Shown piece after piece: positions 1 through 9,100 of a DNA stretch of 39,712 nt; the first letter of the stretch is position 1; each line of letters starts with the position of its first letter. Origin of the DNA: an uncultured Bacteroidales bacterium (GTDB lineage Bacteria > Bacteroidota > Bacteroidia > Bacteroidales > F082); contig CAJOIH010000019.1 of the NCBI GenBank assembly GCA_905234455.1, positions 1-39,712 of the forward strand, read 5' to 3'. The notes beneath the pieces were generated by a model. It was not told the origin of the DNA. It saw only the letters and a list, made by a program, of their open reading frames with translations, and did not search any database. The translations under genes were made by a program, and so were the position numbers.

Positions 1-36
1 ACTGCGACAACCCGTGGGAAAGTAGGTCGCCGCCCA
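1..36 (+). rRNA. 5S rRNA, 3' end (partial)
   Basis: The first bases read as the closing part of a Bacteroidota 5S rRNA: a GTGGGAAAGTAGGTCGCCGCC-like end, the 3' strand of the molecule, directly followed by a strong terminator. Only the last third lies in the window, so the rest of the rRNA operon should lie to the left. The exact 3' end is uncertain by a few bases. Confidence 0.78.
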
Positions 37-44
37 CCCTTACG

Positions 45-78
45 AAAAAGCCCTCCCGAAAACGGAAGGGCTTTTTCA
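45..78 (+). terminator. Rho-independent terminator of the rRNA operon
   Basis: A 14-bp stem (45-58 with 63-76) closes an AAAA loop and has a single C-A mismatch. The 3' arm ends in a T-run. It sits just behind the 5S end and 10 bp before the next promoter box, so it separates rRNA transcription from the porin gene. Confidence 0.85.
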
Positions 79-87
79 GTTTTTTAT

Positions 88-95
88 TATCTTTG
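88..95 (+). promoter_or_regulatory. -7 box (TATCTTTG) of the porin gene
   Basis: TATCTTTG fits the Bacteroidota primary sigma -7 consensus TAnnTTTG. The box ends 4 bases before the GTG start at 100, so the expected transcription start falls on or beside the start codon. No clear -33 element is visible, because the upstream sequence is the rRNA terminator. Confidence 0.7.
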
Positions 96-99
96 CCCC

Positions 100-2067
100 G
101 TGAAAAAGATCGTCACCACCATATTATCACTGCTATCATGTGTCATAGCCATCGCGCAAACACATCAAGTCGACTCCACCCTGGTGACCTTCCACCCTTC
201 CAACTTCGACTCCATCACCCTCGTGGCACCTCGCTACCTCGACACCGCCACCTTCAACGCCAACCAATTCGACCCCCTCGACAACAACACAACCCTCTAC
301 TCTACCCTTTCCAACATCGGCCTCGCCCATAAAGCCATGCGCCTCATGACCGACCAACCCATAGGTTTCGACATGAGCCTGCACGCATTCCAACAATATA
401 TCCGAACCGAAAAAGACCTGAAGACCTACCTCTCGCTCCTGCCCTACTCCAAAATAAGATATGTGATGACCTCGGGCGACAAGGAACAACATCTCAACTT
501 CCAGTTTGGACGTCAGATGCTCCAAGGTCTCTTCCTCTCCTTCGAGTACAACATCAACTACTCCCCTGGCACTTTCACCAACTGCAAATCCGATAACAAC
601 TACTTCTGGGTCAACACCTTATACACCACAAAAAACCAACGCTACCGGGCCCAGGCCTATTGGTTCCGCAACAAACTCGACATCCAAGAAAACGGAGGCA
701 TCCGCTACGACAGCGTATACTACAACCATCAGGAAAGCGACAACTCCGCCATCCTCACCAACCTCACCAACGCAACCAACTACGCCAAAGTCTCAGGAGC
801 AGGCTTCCAACACTATTTCAACCTGCTTCCACAACATAAGAAAACCACAGTCACACATACCGACACCCTCAAAAACGACACCTTAAGCGCCGACACCATT
901 CCTCCTGCTCGTGAGACCGACAGCGTCGTCACCAGGAAATTCACCCTCGGCCGCATCAACCATAGCTTCGCCTACCAACGTAACCAAGTGTTCTTCAACG
1001 AGAGCTCGGCCGACCTCCCCTTCTATGCCAGCTGCGACACCCTTTTCGCACTGAAGACCACCGATACCACCCTCATCCACAAATTCCACAATAGCCTCAC
1101 CTGGAACACTTTGGGCTACCAGGAATACAACGACAACGTGCCTTTCTACCTCTATGCCGGCATCGACTACGACTTCTATAAAATCAAGCAATACGACTAT
1201 CTCCAAGACACCACACTCACCGACCGAACACACTCGCAGACGATCCTCCATGGCGGCATCATCGTGAACCTGTTTGGACTGACCACCATCACGGGACACG
1301 CACAACTGGTCACATTGGGTTATCAGATCGGCGATTTCGACCTCAGAGGACAATGGAAACAACGTTTTGGGAAAAACAGCGCAGGGAAAGACTACACCTT
1401 GTATTTTGACATCGACCTGAAACGCAAGTCGCCTACTTGGTTTGAGACCAAATACTCCTCCAACCACTTCCGCTGGGAAAACGACTTTCATGCGGCTACC
1501 TACCTCACTATGGACGTCCACGGACAGTACAAGACCTTCCAAGCCGGCGTGAAAAACACCACCGTCAACGACATGATCTATTTCGGCACCGATGCACGTC
1601 CCACCCAACACGACGGCATCGTCAGCATCAGCGAGGTCTACGGCAACGCATCCGCTACCCTTGGACGATTCCAATTGGAGGGATTCTTCGCCGTCAATAT
1701 TGTCAGCAATAATGACGTGCTTCGCCTGCCCACCTTCCAGAGCCACCTGAAAGTGAGCTACGCACAACCCGTCTTCAAGAGGGCAGCCATCATCCAGCCC
1801 AGCCTCACCGTGCGCTATTTCACCAAGTATTACGCCGATGCCTATATGCCTGCGTTAAGGACGTTTTACCTGCAAAATGAAGTCCAGATAGGAAACTATC
1901 CCTACATCGACCTGGCTGTGGCCATTAATGTGAAACAGGCCGACATTTTCGTCCAATACAGCAATCTATTCCTGCTCACCGGCAACTACAATTCGTTCAT
2001 CGCACCGCATTACCCGATGCGCGACAGCAAGTTCTTCTTCGGAATTAATTGGAGACTGTTTAATTAA
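100..2067 (+). CDS. Putative outer-membrane porin (Porin_10-type)
   Basis: A 655-residue exported protein. Residues 1-20 form a signal peptide (KK start, hydrophobic core, AIAQ end). The rest is rich in alternating aromatic/polar strands typical of a large beta-barrel and closes with an aromatic stretch ([11 protein letters not shown]), as outer-membrane barrels do. Length and overall pattern match the Bacteroidota 'putative porin' family (Porin_10). It would sit in the outer membrane and pass small solutes; the substrate cannot be read from sequence. The start is GTG: no in-frame ATG precedes it and the signal peptide begins exactly there. Its stop overlaps the stop of the convergent DnaJ-type gene by 4 bases, and there is no obvious terminator between them. 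Confidence 0.8.
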   Translation: MKKIVTTILSLLSCVIAIAQTHQVDSTLVTFHPSNFDSITLVAPRYLDTATFNANQFDPLDNNTTLYSTLSNIGLAHKAMRLMTDQPIGFDMSLHAFQQYIRTEKDLKTYLSLLPYSKIRYVMTSGDKEQHLNFQFGRQMLQGLFLSFEYNINYSPGTFTNCKSDNNYFWVNTLYTTKNQRYRAQAYWFRNKLDIQENGGIRYDSVYYNHQESDNSAILTNLTNATNYAKVSGAGFQHYFNLLPQHKKTTVTHTDTLKNDTLSADTIPPARETDSVVTRKFTLGRINHSFAYQRNQVFFNESSADLPFYASCDTLFALKTTDTTLIHKFHNSLTWNTLGYQEYNDNVPFYLYAGIDYDFYKIKQYDYLQDTTLTDRTHSQTILHGGIIVNLFGLTTITGHAQLVTLGYQIGDFDLRGQWKQRFGKNSAGKDYTLYFDIDLKRKSPTWFETKYSSNHFRWENDFHAATYLTMDVHGQYKTFQAGVKNTTVNDMIYFGTDARPTQHDGIVSISEVYGNASATLGRFQLEGFFAVNIVSNNDVLRLPTFQSHLKVSYAQPVFKRAAIIQPSLTVRYFTKYYADAYMPALRTFYLQNEVQIGNYPYIDLAVAINVKQADIFVQYSNLFLLTGNYNSFIAPHYPMRDSKFFFGINWRLFN

Positions 2068-2810
2068 TTCATTCCCCGCTGCTTCTTGATGCTCTCGTAG
2101 GCCTCATTAATCTCCTGGAACTTCTTCTCGGCAGCCTGATGCACCTCTTCGCCAAGGTTGCTCACCAAGTCAGGATGGTTTTTCTTGGCCATCTCACGAT
2201 AGGCTTTCTTCACCTCCTCGTCGGTAGCAGAAGGATCCACGCCCAGAATCTTGTAGGCGTTTTCAGATGTGTTGACTTCCCTTACAAACATAGATTTAAT
2301 TGATTCATAATCAGAATCATATAAACCCATATTCAAGGAAATCGTATGGATCACCTCGATCTCAAGATTCGACACATTGCCATCGGCGGCAGCTATACCG
2401 AAAAGGTAATGCAGCAACTGCAACCGTGAGGAATAGTTCATGTATCTCCCCACCTGATTACTCACCTCATAGAGGTTGTAATCCTGGTCGAGGATGTCGC
2501 GAAGCATCTTGATGTAGCTCTCGGCACGTTCCTGTCCGAAATTCTGCAGGAAAAAGCGTTTCACATAATCGAGTTCCGACTTTTTCACGCCACCATCGGC
2601 TTTCATCACGGCGGCGGAGAGCACCAACAAGGTCACGTTGAAATCGCGCTTCTCTTCGGTGTTACCGAAATGCTCATTCACCTCGGAACGCATCACGCTG
2701 GGACGGTTGCTTGAGAAAAGGCTTCCCAAAGCATAGCCGATGATGCCTCCTATCGGGCCTCCAAAAGCCCAACCCAAACCTATTAATATCAATCTCGTGA
2801 GACAACCCAT
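2064..2810 (-). CDS. Membrane-anchored TerB/DnaJ-domain co-chaperone (DjlA-like)
   Basis: A 248-residue protein in three parts. Residues 1-32 are a glycine-rich hydrophobic segment ([14 protein letters not shown]) that should act as a membrane anchor. Residues about 55-170 are an all-helical TerB-like domain. Residues about 183-248 are a J-domain with the HPD motif needed to stimulate DnaK ATPase. This order is that of DjlA-type co-chaperones, which act on the cytoplasmic face of the inner membrane. It is monocistronic on the minus strand, divergent from ppdK and convergent with the porin (4-bp overlap of stops). The family role is well supported; the specific client is unknown. Confidence 0.85.
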   Translation of the reverse strand: MGCLTRLILIGLGWAFGGPIGGIIGYALGSLFSSNRPSVMRSEVNEHFGNTEEKRDFNVTLLVLSAAVMKADGGVKKSELDYVKRFFLQNFGQERAESYIKMLRDILDQDYNLYEVSNQVGRYMNYSSRLQLLHYLFGIAAADGNVSNLEIEVIHTISLNMGLYDSDYESIKSMFVREVNTSENAYKILGVDPSATDEEVKKAYREMAKKNHPDLVSNLGEEVHQAAEKKFQEINEAYESIKKQRGMN

Positions 2811-2833
2811 TTTTTCGCGATTTTTTTAGGCTG

Positions 2834-2841
2834 CAAAGATA
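2834..2841 (-). promoter_or_regulatory. -7 box (TATCTTTG) of the TerB/DnaJ gene
   Basis: On the minus strand this reads TATCTTTG, 23 bases ahead of the ATG at 2810. It lies back to back with the ppdK box at 2861-2868, so the two genes share a compact divergent promoter region. Confidence 0.7.
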
Positions 2842-2860
2842 ATCAAAAAAATCTTTTTTT

Positions 2861-2868
2861 TATCTTTG
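2861..2868 (+). promoter_or_regulatory. -7 box (TATCTTTG) of ppdK
   Basis: TATCTTTG lies 63 bases ahead of the ppdK ATG at 2932, giving a leader of about 60 A/T-rich bases. No riboswitch-like structure is apparent in that leader. Confidence 0.7.
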
Positions 2869-2931
2869 CCGCTTAAAATTCAAGACGAGTTTTAGAATTT
2901 AATTTATCACTATAAATAAGTATAAGAAAAG

Positions 2932-5644
2932 ATGACAAAGTACGTTTACACCTTTGGCGGAAAGACCGCTGAAGGCAATGCTTCGATGAAGAACGAGCTG
3001 GGCGGCAAGGGTGCTAACCTTGCTGAAATGTGCCTGCTCAAGCTCCCCGTACCCGCTGGTCTGACCATCACCACGGAGTGCTGCACCGCTTATTACGAGA
3101 ACAACTGCCAACTTCCCAAAGGCCTGATGGACGAGGTCCACGCTGGCATCAAGAAGATGGAGAAGATCATGGGCATGAAATATGGCGACTCCAAGAACCC
3201 GCTGCTCGTCAGCTGCCGTTCCGGCGCGCGCAAGTCGATGCCCGGCATGATGGACACCGTGCTGAATATCGGTCTTTGCTCCAAGACCATCCCTGGCCTA
3301 ATCAAGAAGACCGGTGGCAACGAACGTTTTGTGTATGACTCCTACCGCCGTCTCATCATGATGTACGCCGACGTCGTCATGGAGAAGGCCGAGGGCATCG
3401 AGCCTGCCGACGGACAAGGCATCCGCAAGCAGCTGGATGACATGCTGGACGCTTACAAGGAGAAGAAGGGCTACAAGAGCGACACCGAACTGACTGCCGA
3501 CGACCTCAAGAAACTCGCCGAGTCGTTCAAGGCCCGCATCAAGAAGGTGCTGCACACCGAGTTCCCCGACGACGCCGAGGCACAACTCGAAGGTGGCATC
3601 AAGGCCGTGTTCAAGAGCTGGAACGGTAAGAAGGCTGTCTCCTACCGTCGCATCGAAGGCATCCCGGACGACTGGGGCACTGCCGTCAACGTGCAGACCA
3701 TGGTGTTCGGCAATATGGGTGATACCTCCGCCACTGGCGTGGCCTTCACCCGTAACCCCGCCACCGGCGACAACCAGTTTTATGGCGAATGGCTCATCAA
3801 CGCCCAAGGTGAAGACGTGGTGGCCGGTATCCGTACCCCTAACCCATTGAACAACGAGACCAAGAACGAGCAGAACAAGCATATGAAGTCGATGCAGGAA
3901 CTGATGCCTGAGACCTATAAGGAGCTCTGCGAAGTGCGCCGCATCCTCGAGGACAACTACCACGACATGCTCGACATCGAGTTCACCATCCAGGACGGCA
4001 AGCTCTACATGCTGCAGTGCCGTGTCGGTAAGCGTACCGGCGTCGCTGCCCTGACCATGGCCCTCGACATGCTGAAGGAAGGCCGCATCGACGAGAAGGA
4101 AGTCGTCATGCGCCTCAGCCCCGAGCAACTCGACGAGCTGCTCCACCCCATCCTCGACACTACCGACGAGAAGAAGCACACCGTCATCGCCAAGGGTCTG
4201 CCCGCAGGTCCTGGTGGCGCTGTCGGTCGCATCGCCCTCACCAGCGAGAAAGCCAAGGAGTATCGTGCCGCTAAGGTCGCCAACGTGCTGGTTCGCGAGG
4301 AGACGAACCCCGAAGACGTCGAAGGCATGCGTGCCGCTGACGGCATCCTGACCGCCCGTGGCGGTATGACCTCACACGCCGCCCTCGTGGCCCGTGGCTG
4401 GGGCAAGTGCTGCATCGTGGGCTGCGACGCCGTGAAGATCGACTTCGACAAGAAGATCGTCCGCATCGGCGACAAGCAGTTCAAGGAAGGCGACGTTATC
4501 AGCCTGAACGGTGCCAAGGGTTGGGTCTATGCCGAGCCCGTGGGCATGATCAACGCCACTGAGAACCCGCTCTTCAAGAAGTTCATGAAGCTCGTCGACA
4601 AATACCGCAAGATGGGTGTCCGCACCAACGCCGACAACCCAGAAGATGCCCAGAACGCCGTCAACTTCGGCGCCGAGGGTATCGGCCTGTTCCGTATCGA
4701 GCACATGTTCTACGGCAAGAACAGCGAGAAGCCGCTGGCCAAGCTGCGCAACATGATCCTGACCGACAACACCAAGGACCGCAAGGCCGCCCTTAAGGAG
4801 CTCGAGCCCTTCATCAGAAAGGCCGCCAAGGGCACGCTGAAGGTGTTGGACGGCAAACCGTTGACCTTCCGTCTGATGGACCCGCCTTTGCACGAGTTCG
4901 TTCCGAAAGTCGATGAAAAAGAGAAGATCAAGGCTTTGGCCAAAGAGCGTGGCATGAGCACCAAGGAATTGGTCAAGCGCATCGAGGCCCTTCACGAAGT
5001 GAACCCGATGATGGGCTTGCGTGGCGTCCGCCTCGGCATCGTCTATCCCGAGATCACCGAGACCCAGTTCCGCGCCCTGTTCCAGGCCACCGCTGAGCTG
5101 ATGAAGGAAGGCTTCGACCCGCATCTGGAGATCATGGTCCCGCTGACCATCAACGTCAAGGAGCTTGAGCACCAGAAGGCCATCGCCGACCGCGTGCAAG
5201 CTGAGATCGAGAAGAAGTTCGGCGTGAAGATCAATTACATGTATGGCACCATGATTGAGATCCCTCGTGCTACTTTGGTGGCCGACCAGATCGCCAAGGT
5301 GGCCCAGTTCTTCAGCTTCGGCACCAACGACCTCACCCAGATGACCTTCGGCTTCAGCCGCGACGACGTCAACGCCATCGTGAAGGACTACATCGAAGAG
5401 CGATCCGTTCAACACCCTCGACCAGGAAGGCGTTGGCCAGCTGGTGAGACTCGGTGTGGAACGTGGCCGTAGCCAGCGCGCCAACCTGAAGTGTGGCGTG
5501 TGCGGTGAGCACGGCGGTGACCCCGCTTCGGTCCGCTTCTTCTACAAGACCGGCTTGAACTACGTGAGCTGCTCACCGTTCCGCGTCCCCGTGGCACGTC
5601 TGGCTGCCGCTCAGGCCGCTATTGAGGAAGAAAGAGCCAAGTAA
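2932..5644 (+). CDS. ppdK: Pyruvate, phosphate dikinase (frameshifted near 5401)
   Basis: Interconverts pyruvate + ATP + phosphate and PEP + AMP + PPi in the cytoplasm; it links to pckA in this window through PEP. The first frame gives 846 residues: an ATP-grasp N-terminal part ([10 protein letters not shown] near residue 25), the swivelling phosphohistidine domain ([13 protein letters not shown], His482), and most of the PEP/pyruvate barrel ([10 protein letters not shown]). The first frame then runs through unrelated residues to a stop at 5470-5472. The proper C-terminus continues one frame over from codon 5402 ([12 protein letters not shown]...CGEHGGDP...[14 protein letters not shown]) to the TAA at 5642-5644. 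The catalytic Cys codon (5501-5503) is beyond the break, so the truncated product would be inactive. Compared with family members, about five residues before DPF also seem to be missing, which suggests a small deletion or assembly error rather than one extra base. Confidence 0.93.
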
Positions 5645-5648
5645 AAAA

Positions 5649-5676
5649 GTCAGAAGTCGGAAGACAGAAGACAGTA
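5649..5676 (+). repeat. Heptamer repeat array after ppdK (4 units)
   Basis: Four consecutive 7-base units, GTCAGAA, GTCGGAA, GACAGAA and GACAGTA, begin 5 bases after the ppdK stop codon and end 2 bases before the terminator stem. The consensus G(T/A)C(A/G)GAA is close to that of the array at 34204-34245. Confidence 0.6.
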
Positions 5677-5678
5677 CG

Positions 5679-5715
5679 AATCCAGCCCTCGAGTGATCGG
5701 GGGCTGGATTTTTTA
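5679..5715 (+). terminator. Rho-independent terminator of ppdK
   Basis: A perfect 10-bp stem (AATCCAGCCC at 5679-5688 with GGGCTGGATT at 5701-5710) closes a 12-base loop that can pair further, followed by a T-run. Confidence 0.88.
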
Positions 5716-5773
5716 CATTCTTTCGGATATAATTAATCAATAATATAATAGTTTTACATTATTTTGAATGTAG

Positions 5774-5956
5774 TTTGAAGCGGCGAGCAAATCCGGTGTT
5801 TCGGAGGTAGTCATCAAGCGGCTGATTTCCAATTTCGAGAAATGTCTCCCTGCCTGGACGCAAATAATCGACGAGTCGTTTTTATCGGATGACTTGAAAG
5901 ACAGGTATAAGGAACTGGTCACCGAAAGAATCAATAGATTGCTGATTGGTTTTTAA
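5774..5956 (+). pseudogene. HipA-type kinase C-terminal remnant
   Basis: An open stretch of 60 codons ends in TAA at 5954-5956. It has no start codon, and a TAG lies immediately upstream in frame at 5771-5773. The translation (FEAASKSGVSEVV..., then WTQIIDESFLSDDLKDRYKE and a closing TERINRL) resembles the extreme C-terminus of HipA-like serine/threonine kinase toxins of Bacteroidota. The kinase core and any HipB partner are absent, so this is read as the decayed tail of a lost toxin gene. The family assignment rests on a short match. Confidence 0.5.
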
Positions 5957-5993
5957 TCACTTAATAAATAGAATTTTAACAAACTATTTTAGA

Positions 5994-6016
5994 CGCTTTT
6001 TAGAAACCGAAAAGCG
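5994..6016. other. Inverted repeat upstream of the large T9SS gene
   Basis: CGCTTTT (5994-6000) and AAAAGCG (6010-6016) form a 7-bp stem with a 9-base loop. It lies 23 bases before the -7 box at 6039. It lacks a following T-run, so it may be an operator or an old terminator. The rest of 5957-6120 is A/T-rich with nothing further recognised apart from the promoter. Confidence 0.35.
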
Positions 6017-6038
6017 CTATTTACACCTATTTAATAAT

Positions 6039-6046
6039 TACCTTTG
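6039..6046 (+). promoter_or_regulatory. -7 box (TACCTTTG) of the 2036-residue T9SS gene
   Basis: TACCTTTG fits TAnnTTTG and leaves a leader of about 70 A/T-rich bases to the ATG at 6121, the longest leader among the promoters in this window. Confidence 0.65.
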
Positions 6047-6120
6047 CACTTTCAAAATCCTCTTTGGAACAATATTCTATTTATCTATAAATCATTTAAT
6101 TAACTATTTTAAACTAAATC

Positions 6121-9100
6121 ATGTTCAAAAAATCTTTACTTTTCATGCTGCTAATGGCGATATTTGCGCCGTGGGCAGCGAAGGCACAGACAACCGGTTG
6201 CGCAGCTATCGGTGAAGAAAGCACAAGTTATGGTTCTGCATATGATAATGCAGGATATGTGCCAATCGACACCTACTACAAGTACAGCTATGAGCAGATG
6301 GTTTATGACGGCAGTGAAATGCCCACCACCATCACCTCGATTAGCTTCAAGTACAAGAGCAACTATGCTATGACAGAAAAAGACGATGTCGCTATCTATT
6401 TGGGAGAAACCACATCGGCGACCCTTACCTCATGGATGTCGGCGGACAACCTTACCCTTGTCTATAGCGGCGCCATGGATTTTCCGGCAAGCCCCGACGG
6501 TGCCTGGGTTGAATTCACCTTCAACCAAAACGGAGGCTCGTTCAGCCATGACCAATCAAAATACATCGTCGTGGTAGTCAACGACAAATCGTACGGCTAT
6601 CCGACGAATTATTCTTACATGTATTTTTGCTATCAGCCATGCGCAAGCGGAGTACATCTGTATGCGCATAACGACAATAGTGGCGCCTATTCCGTATCTC
6701 CTTCTAGTTCAGGAACCAGCTCAGCATACTGTCCCACTGTGCGTTTCTGCGGAACGTTCCCTGTGGTCGCCTGCCCCAAGCCCAAGAACTTATCCTGCAC
6801 CGCCACCACCGGCACTCCTACCACCGCCACCTTCACCTGGACCAACGGCGGCACAGAAACCGACTGGGTGCTTGAATACGGCACAGCTTCCGACTTCACC
6901 GGCGCCACTTCGATTGCCATTAACGAAAGCGAACTAGTGAGCGGCGCCTATACCCTCACCACCGGCCTCACCGCCGAAACCAAATACTACGCCCGCCTGA
7001 AGGCCGACTGCGGCGGCGAAGAAAGCGATTGGAGCAACACGGTTGATTTCAAGCCCACCAATACCATCCCGCTTACCGTTTACGATAATGAATCAGGGAC
7101 AAGTTCGACTATCCCGATGTACGGAAATTATTTTGACGACTATACCAAAAGTGAATGTATCATACCCGCAACTGAATTAACGGCGATGACAGATGGCAAG
7201 ATTTCAGCCATTACATTCTATGCTTCCTCAATCGGCACAAATTCCACCACATGGTCAAATACAAATCAGGTGGTCTTTATTAAGGAAGTGGCTGCCACTA
7301 CCCTTGACGGTAGTTTTAGCGGTACAGATGGCGCCACAACAGTATTTGACGGCATATTGCCAATGCCTACAACAAGTGATGATGGGTACACCATCGAATT
7401 TCCTGCAAGTGTTGATTACACCTATAATGGCGGCAATCTTTTGATTGGAGTGTACAATACTGACGACGGCACTTACAATAACGTTTCATGGAAAGGCAAG
7501 AGCGGTCTGACTTCCGGTGTATCAGCTTATGGTAATAATAGTTCATCTTTGAGTGGTGTTACCTACAGCGCACAAACATTCCTGCCCAAGACCACTTTCA
7601 CCTATTTACCCACTACCACCCCCAAGCCGAAGAATCTTTCTATTGTGGAAAACAGCCTCTCCTCAAGCGGCGTTACGCTGCAATGGCAGGCTCCTACCAC
7701 AGCCACCCCGACGGGTTACGAATACCAATATAAGGTAAGCGCAGGAGAATGGCCTGCCGTTTGGACCACCGCCTCTGGCCTTACAGCACCTCTCAGCGGA
7801 CTGACCGCCACCACCGACTACACTTTCCGCGTAAGAGCCAACTATGCAGAAGGCAACAGCGACCCTGTCAAGATTGAATTCACCACCCTCGACAACTGCG
7901 CCATACCCACAGGCTTTGCAGCCACCACCATCCCTGGCCAAGGCACCAAGGCCACCTTCAGCTGGACCAAGGGCTTCGTTGACGATGACGATTGGGTGCT
8001 GCAATACGGCACTGACAACACCTTCACCACTTGCACCGAGATTACCGACGGCTTCACCGTTGAAGGCAACACCGTCAGCTTTGCTGCCACCACAGGCATT
8101 ACAGCAGAGCAACTCCACTACGCCCGCGTGCGCACCGACTGCGGCGGCACCTACAGCACCTGGAGCAATGTGGCCGAGTTCACACCCAGCAATTATGTGG
8201 ACTTCCACTTCAGAGAGACCGCATCATCAACCAGTAATTACAATCTACCATTCTATTACAATACCACATACACTACCAACCAAAGCCAGTTCGTGATTCC
8301 TGCTACGGAACTTGTAGATTTAGCCGGCGGAGCAATTAGAAGTATCACTTACTATACCTCCAATACAACCATCTCCGATTGGGGCGGAGTTGCCTTTGAT
8401 GTGTATTTGGCCGAAGTGGAAAACACAACCTTCAGTAGTGCTACCTTCGTCGAATGGACAACGCTTACCAAGGTTTATTCAGGCACTGTCAGCCTTAACA
8501 ATGGCAAGATGACCATTGTCTTTGACGACGATTACGACTACGGCGGAGGCAACCTCTTGATTGGATTCCAAAACAAAACCGCCGGTACCTCAACCACATC
8601 GATGTCTTGGACAGCGTATTACGGATCGACTTATTACGGAGTTTACCAAAACGGCTCTAATAGTGCAACTATATCCTATTATCAGCCCAAAATCACCTTA
8701 AACTACCTGCCCACAGCTTATCCGAGAGTGGCCGAAGTCATCACTGGCACCATCACCGGCACTTCCGCCCAACTCAGCTGGGCAGCACCGAGCGAAAACG
8801 TGACCGGCTATAAGTACCAGTACAAGGTTGCCGGCGAGGAATGGCCCACCGCTTGGACCAGCACCATCGCCACCTCAGTCACCCTCACCACGGAGCCTAC
8901 CACCAACTATGAATTTCAGGTGAAAGCCGTTTATGGCACTGAGGAGAGTGTGGCCACCACGAAAAGCTTCTCAACTCCTTGCCTGGAAGCTTATCCTGTT
9001 CCTTATACCTACGACTTTGAAGAAGCGAAACCCTTCACCTGCTGGACCGTTGCCTCTGGCGGCAGCGTGACACGCGAATATAGCACATCTACTGGTTATA

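Noticed and set aside
2811..2931. Possible small RNA or riboswitch between the DnaJ gene and ppdK
   Set aside because: The region is explained by two divergent -7 boxes and an unstructured A/T-rich leader; no conserved aptamer-like elements were seen.
5401..5410. Programmed ribosomal frameshift in ppdK
   Set aside because: No slippery heptamer, no internal SD-like stimulator and no downstream pseudoknot are apparent, ppdK is not known to use frameshifting, and residues are missing relative to homologues.
3298..5484. Long minus-strand frames opposite ppdK
   Set aside because: They are antisense to conserved ppdK coding sequence, have no domain features, and are rich in His/Val/Leu as expected of the reverse complement of G+C-biased codons.
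5946..6215. 89-codon frame across the leader of the giant T9SS gene
   Set aside because: It overlaps the promoter and the true start in another frame, and has A/T-driven composition with no domain features.
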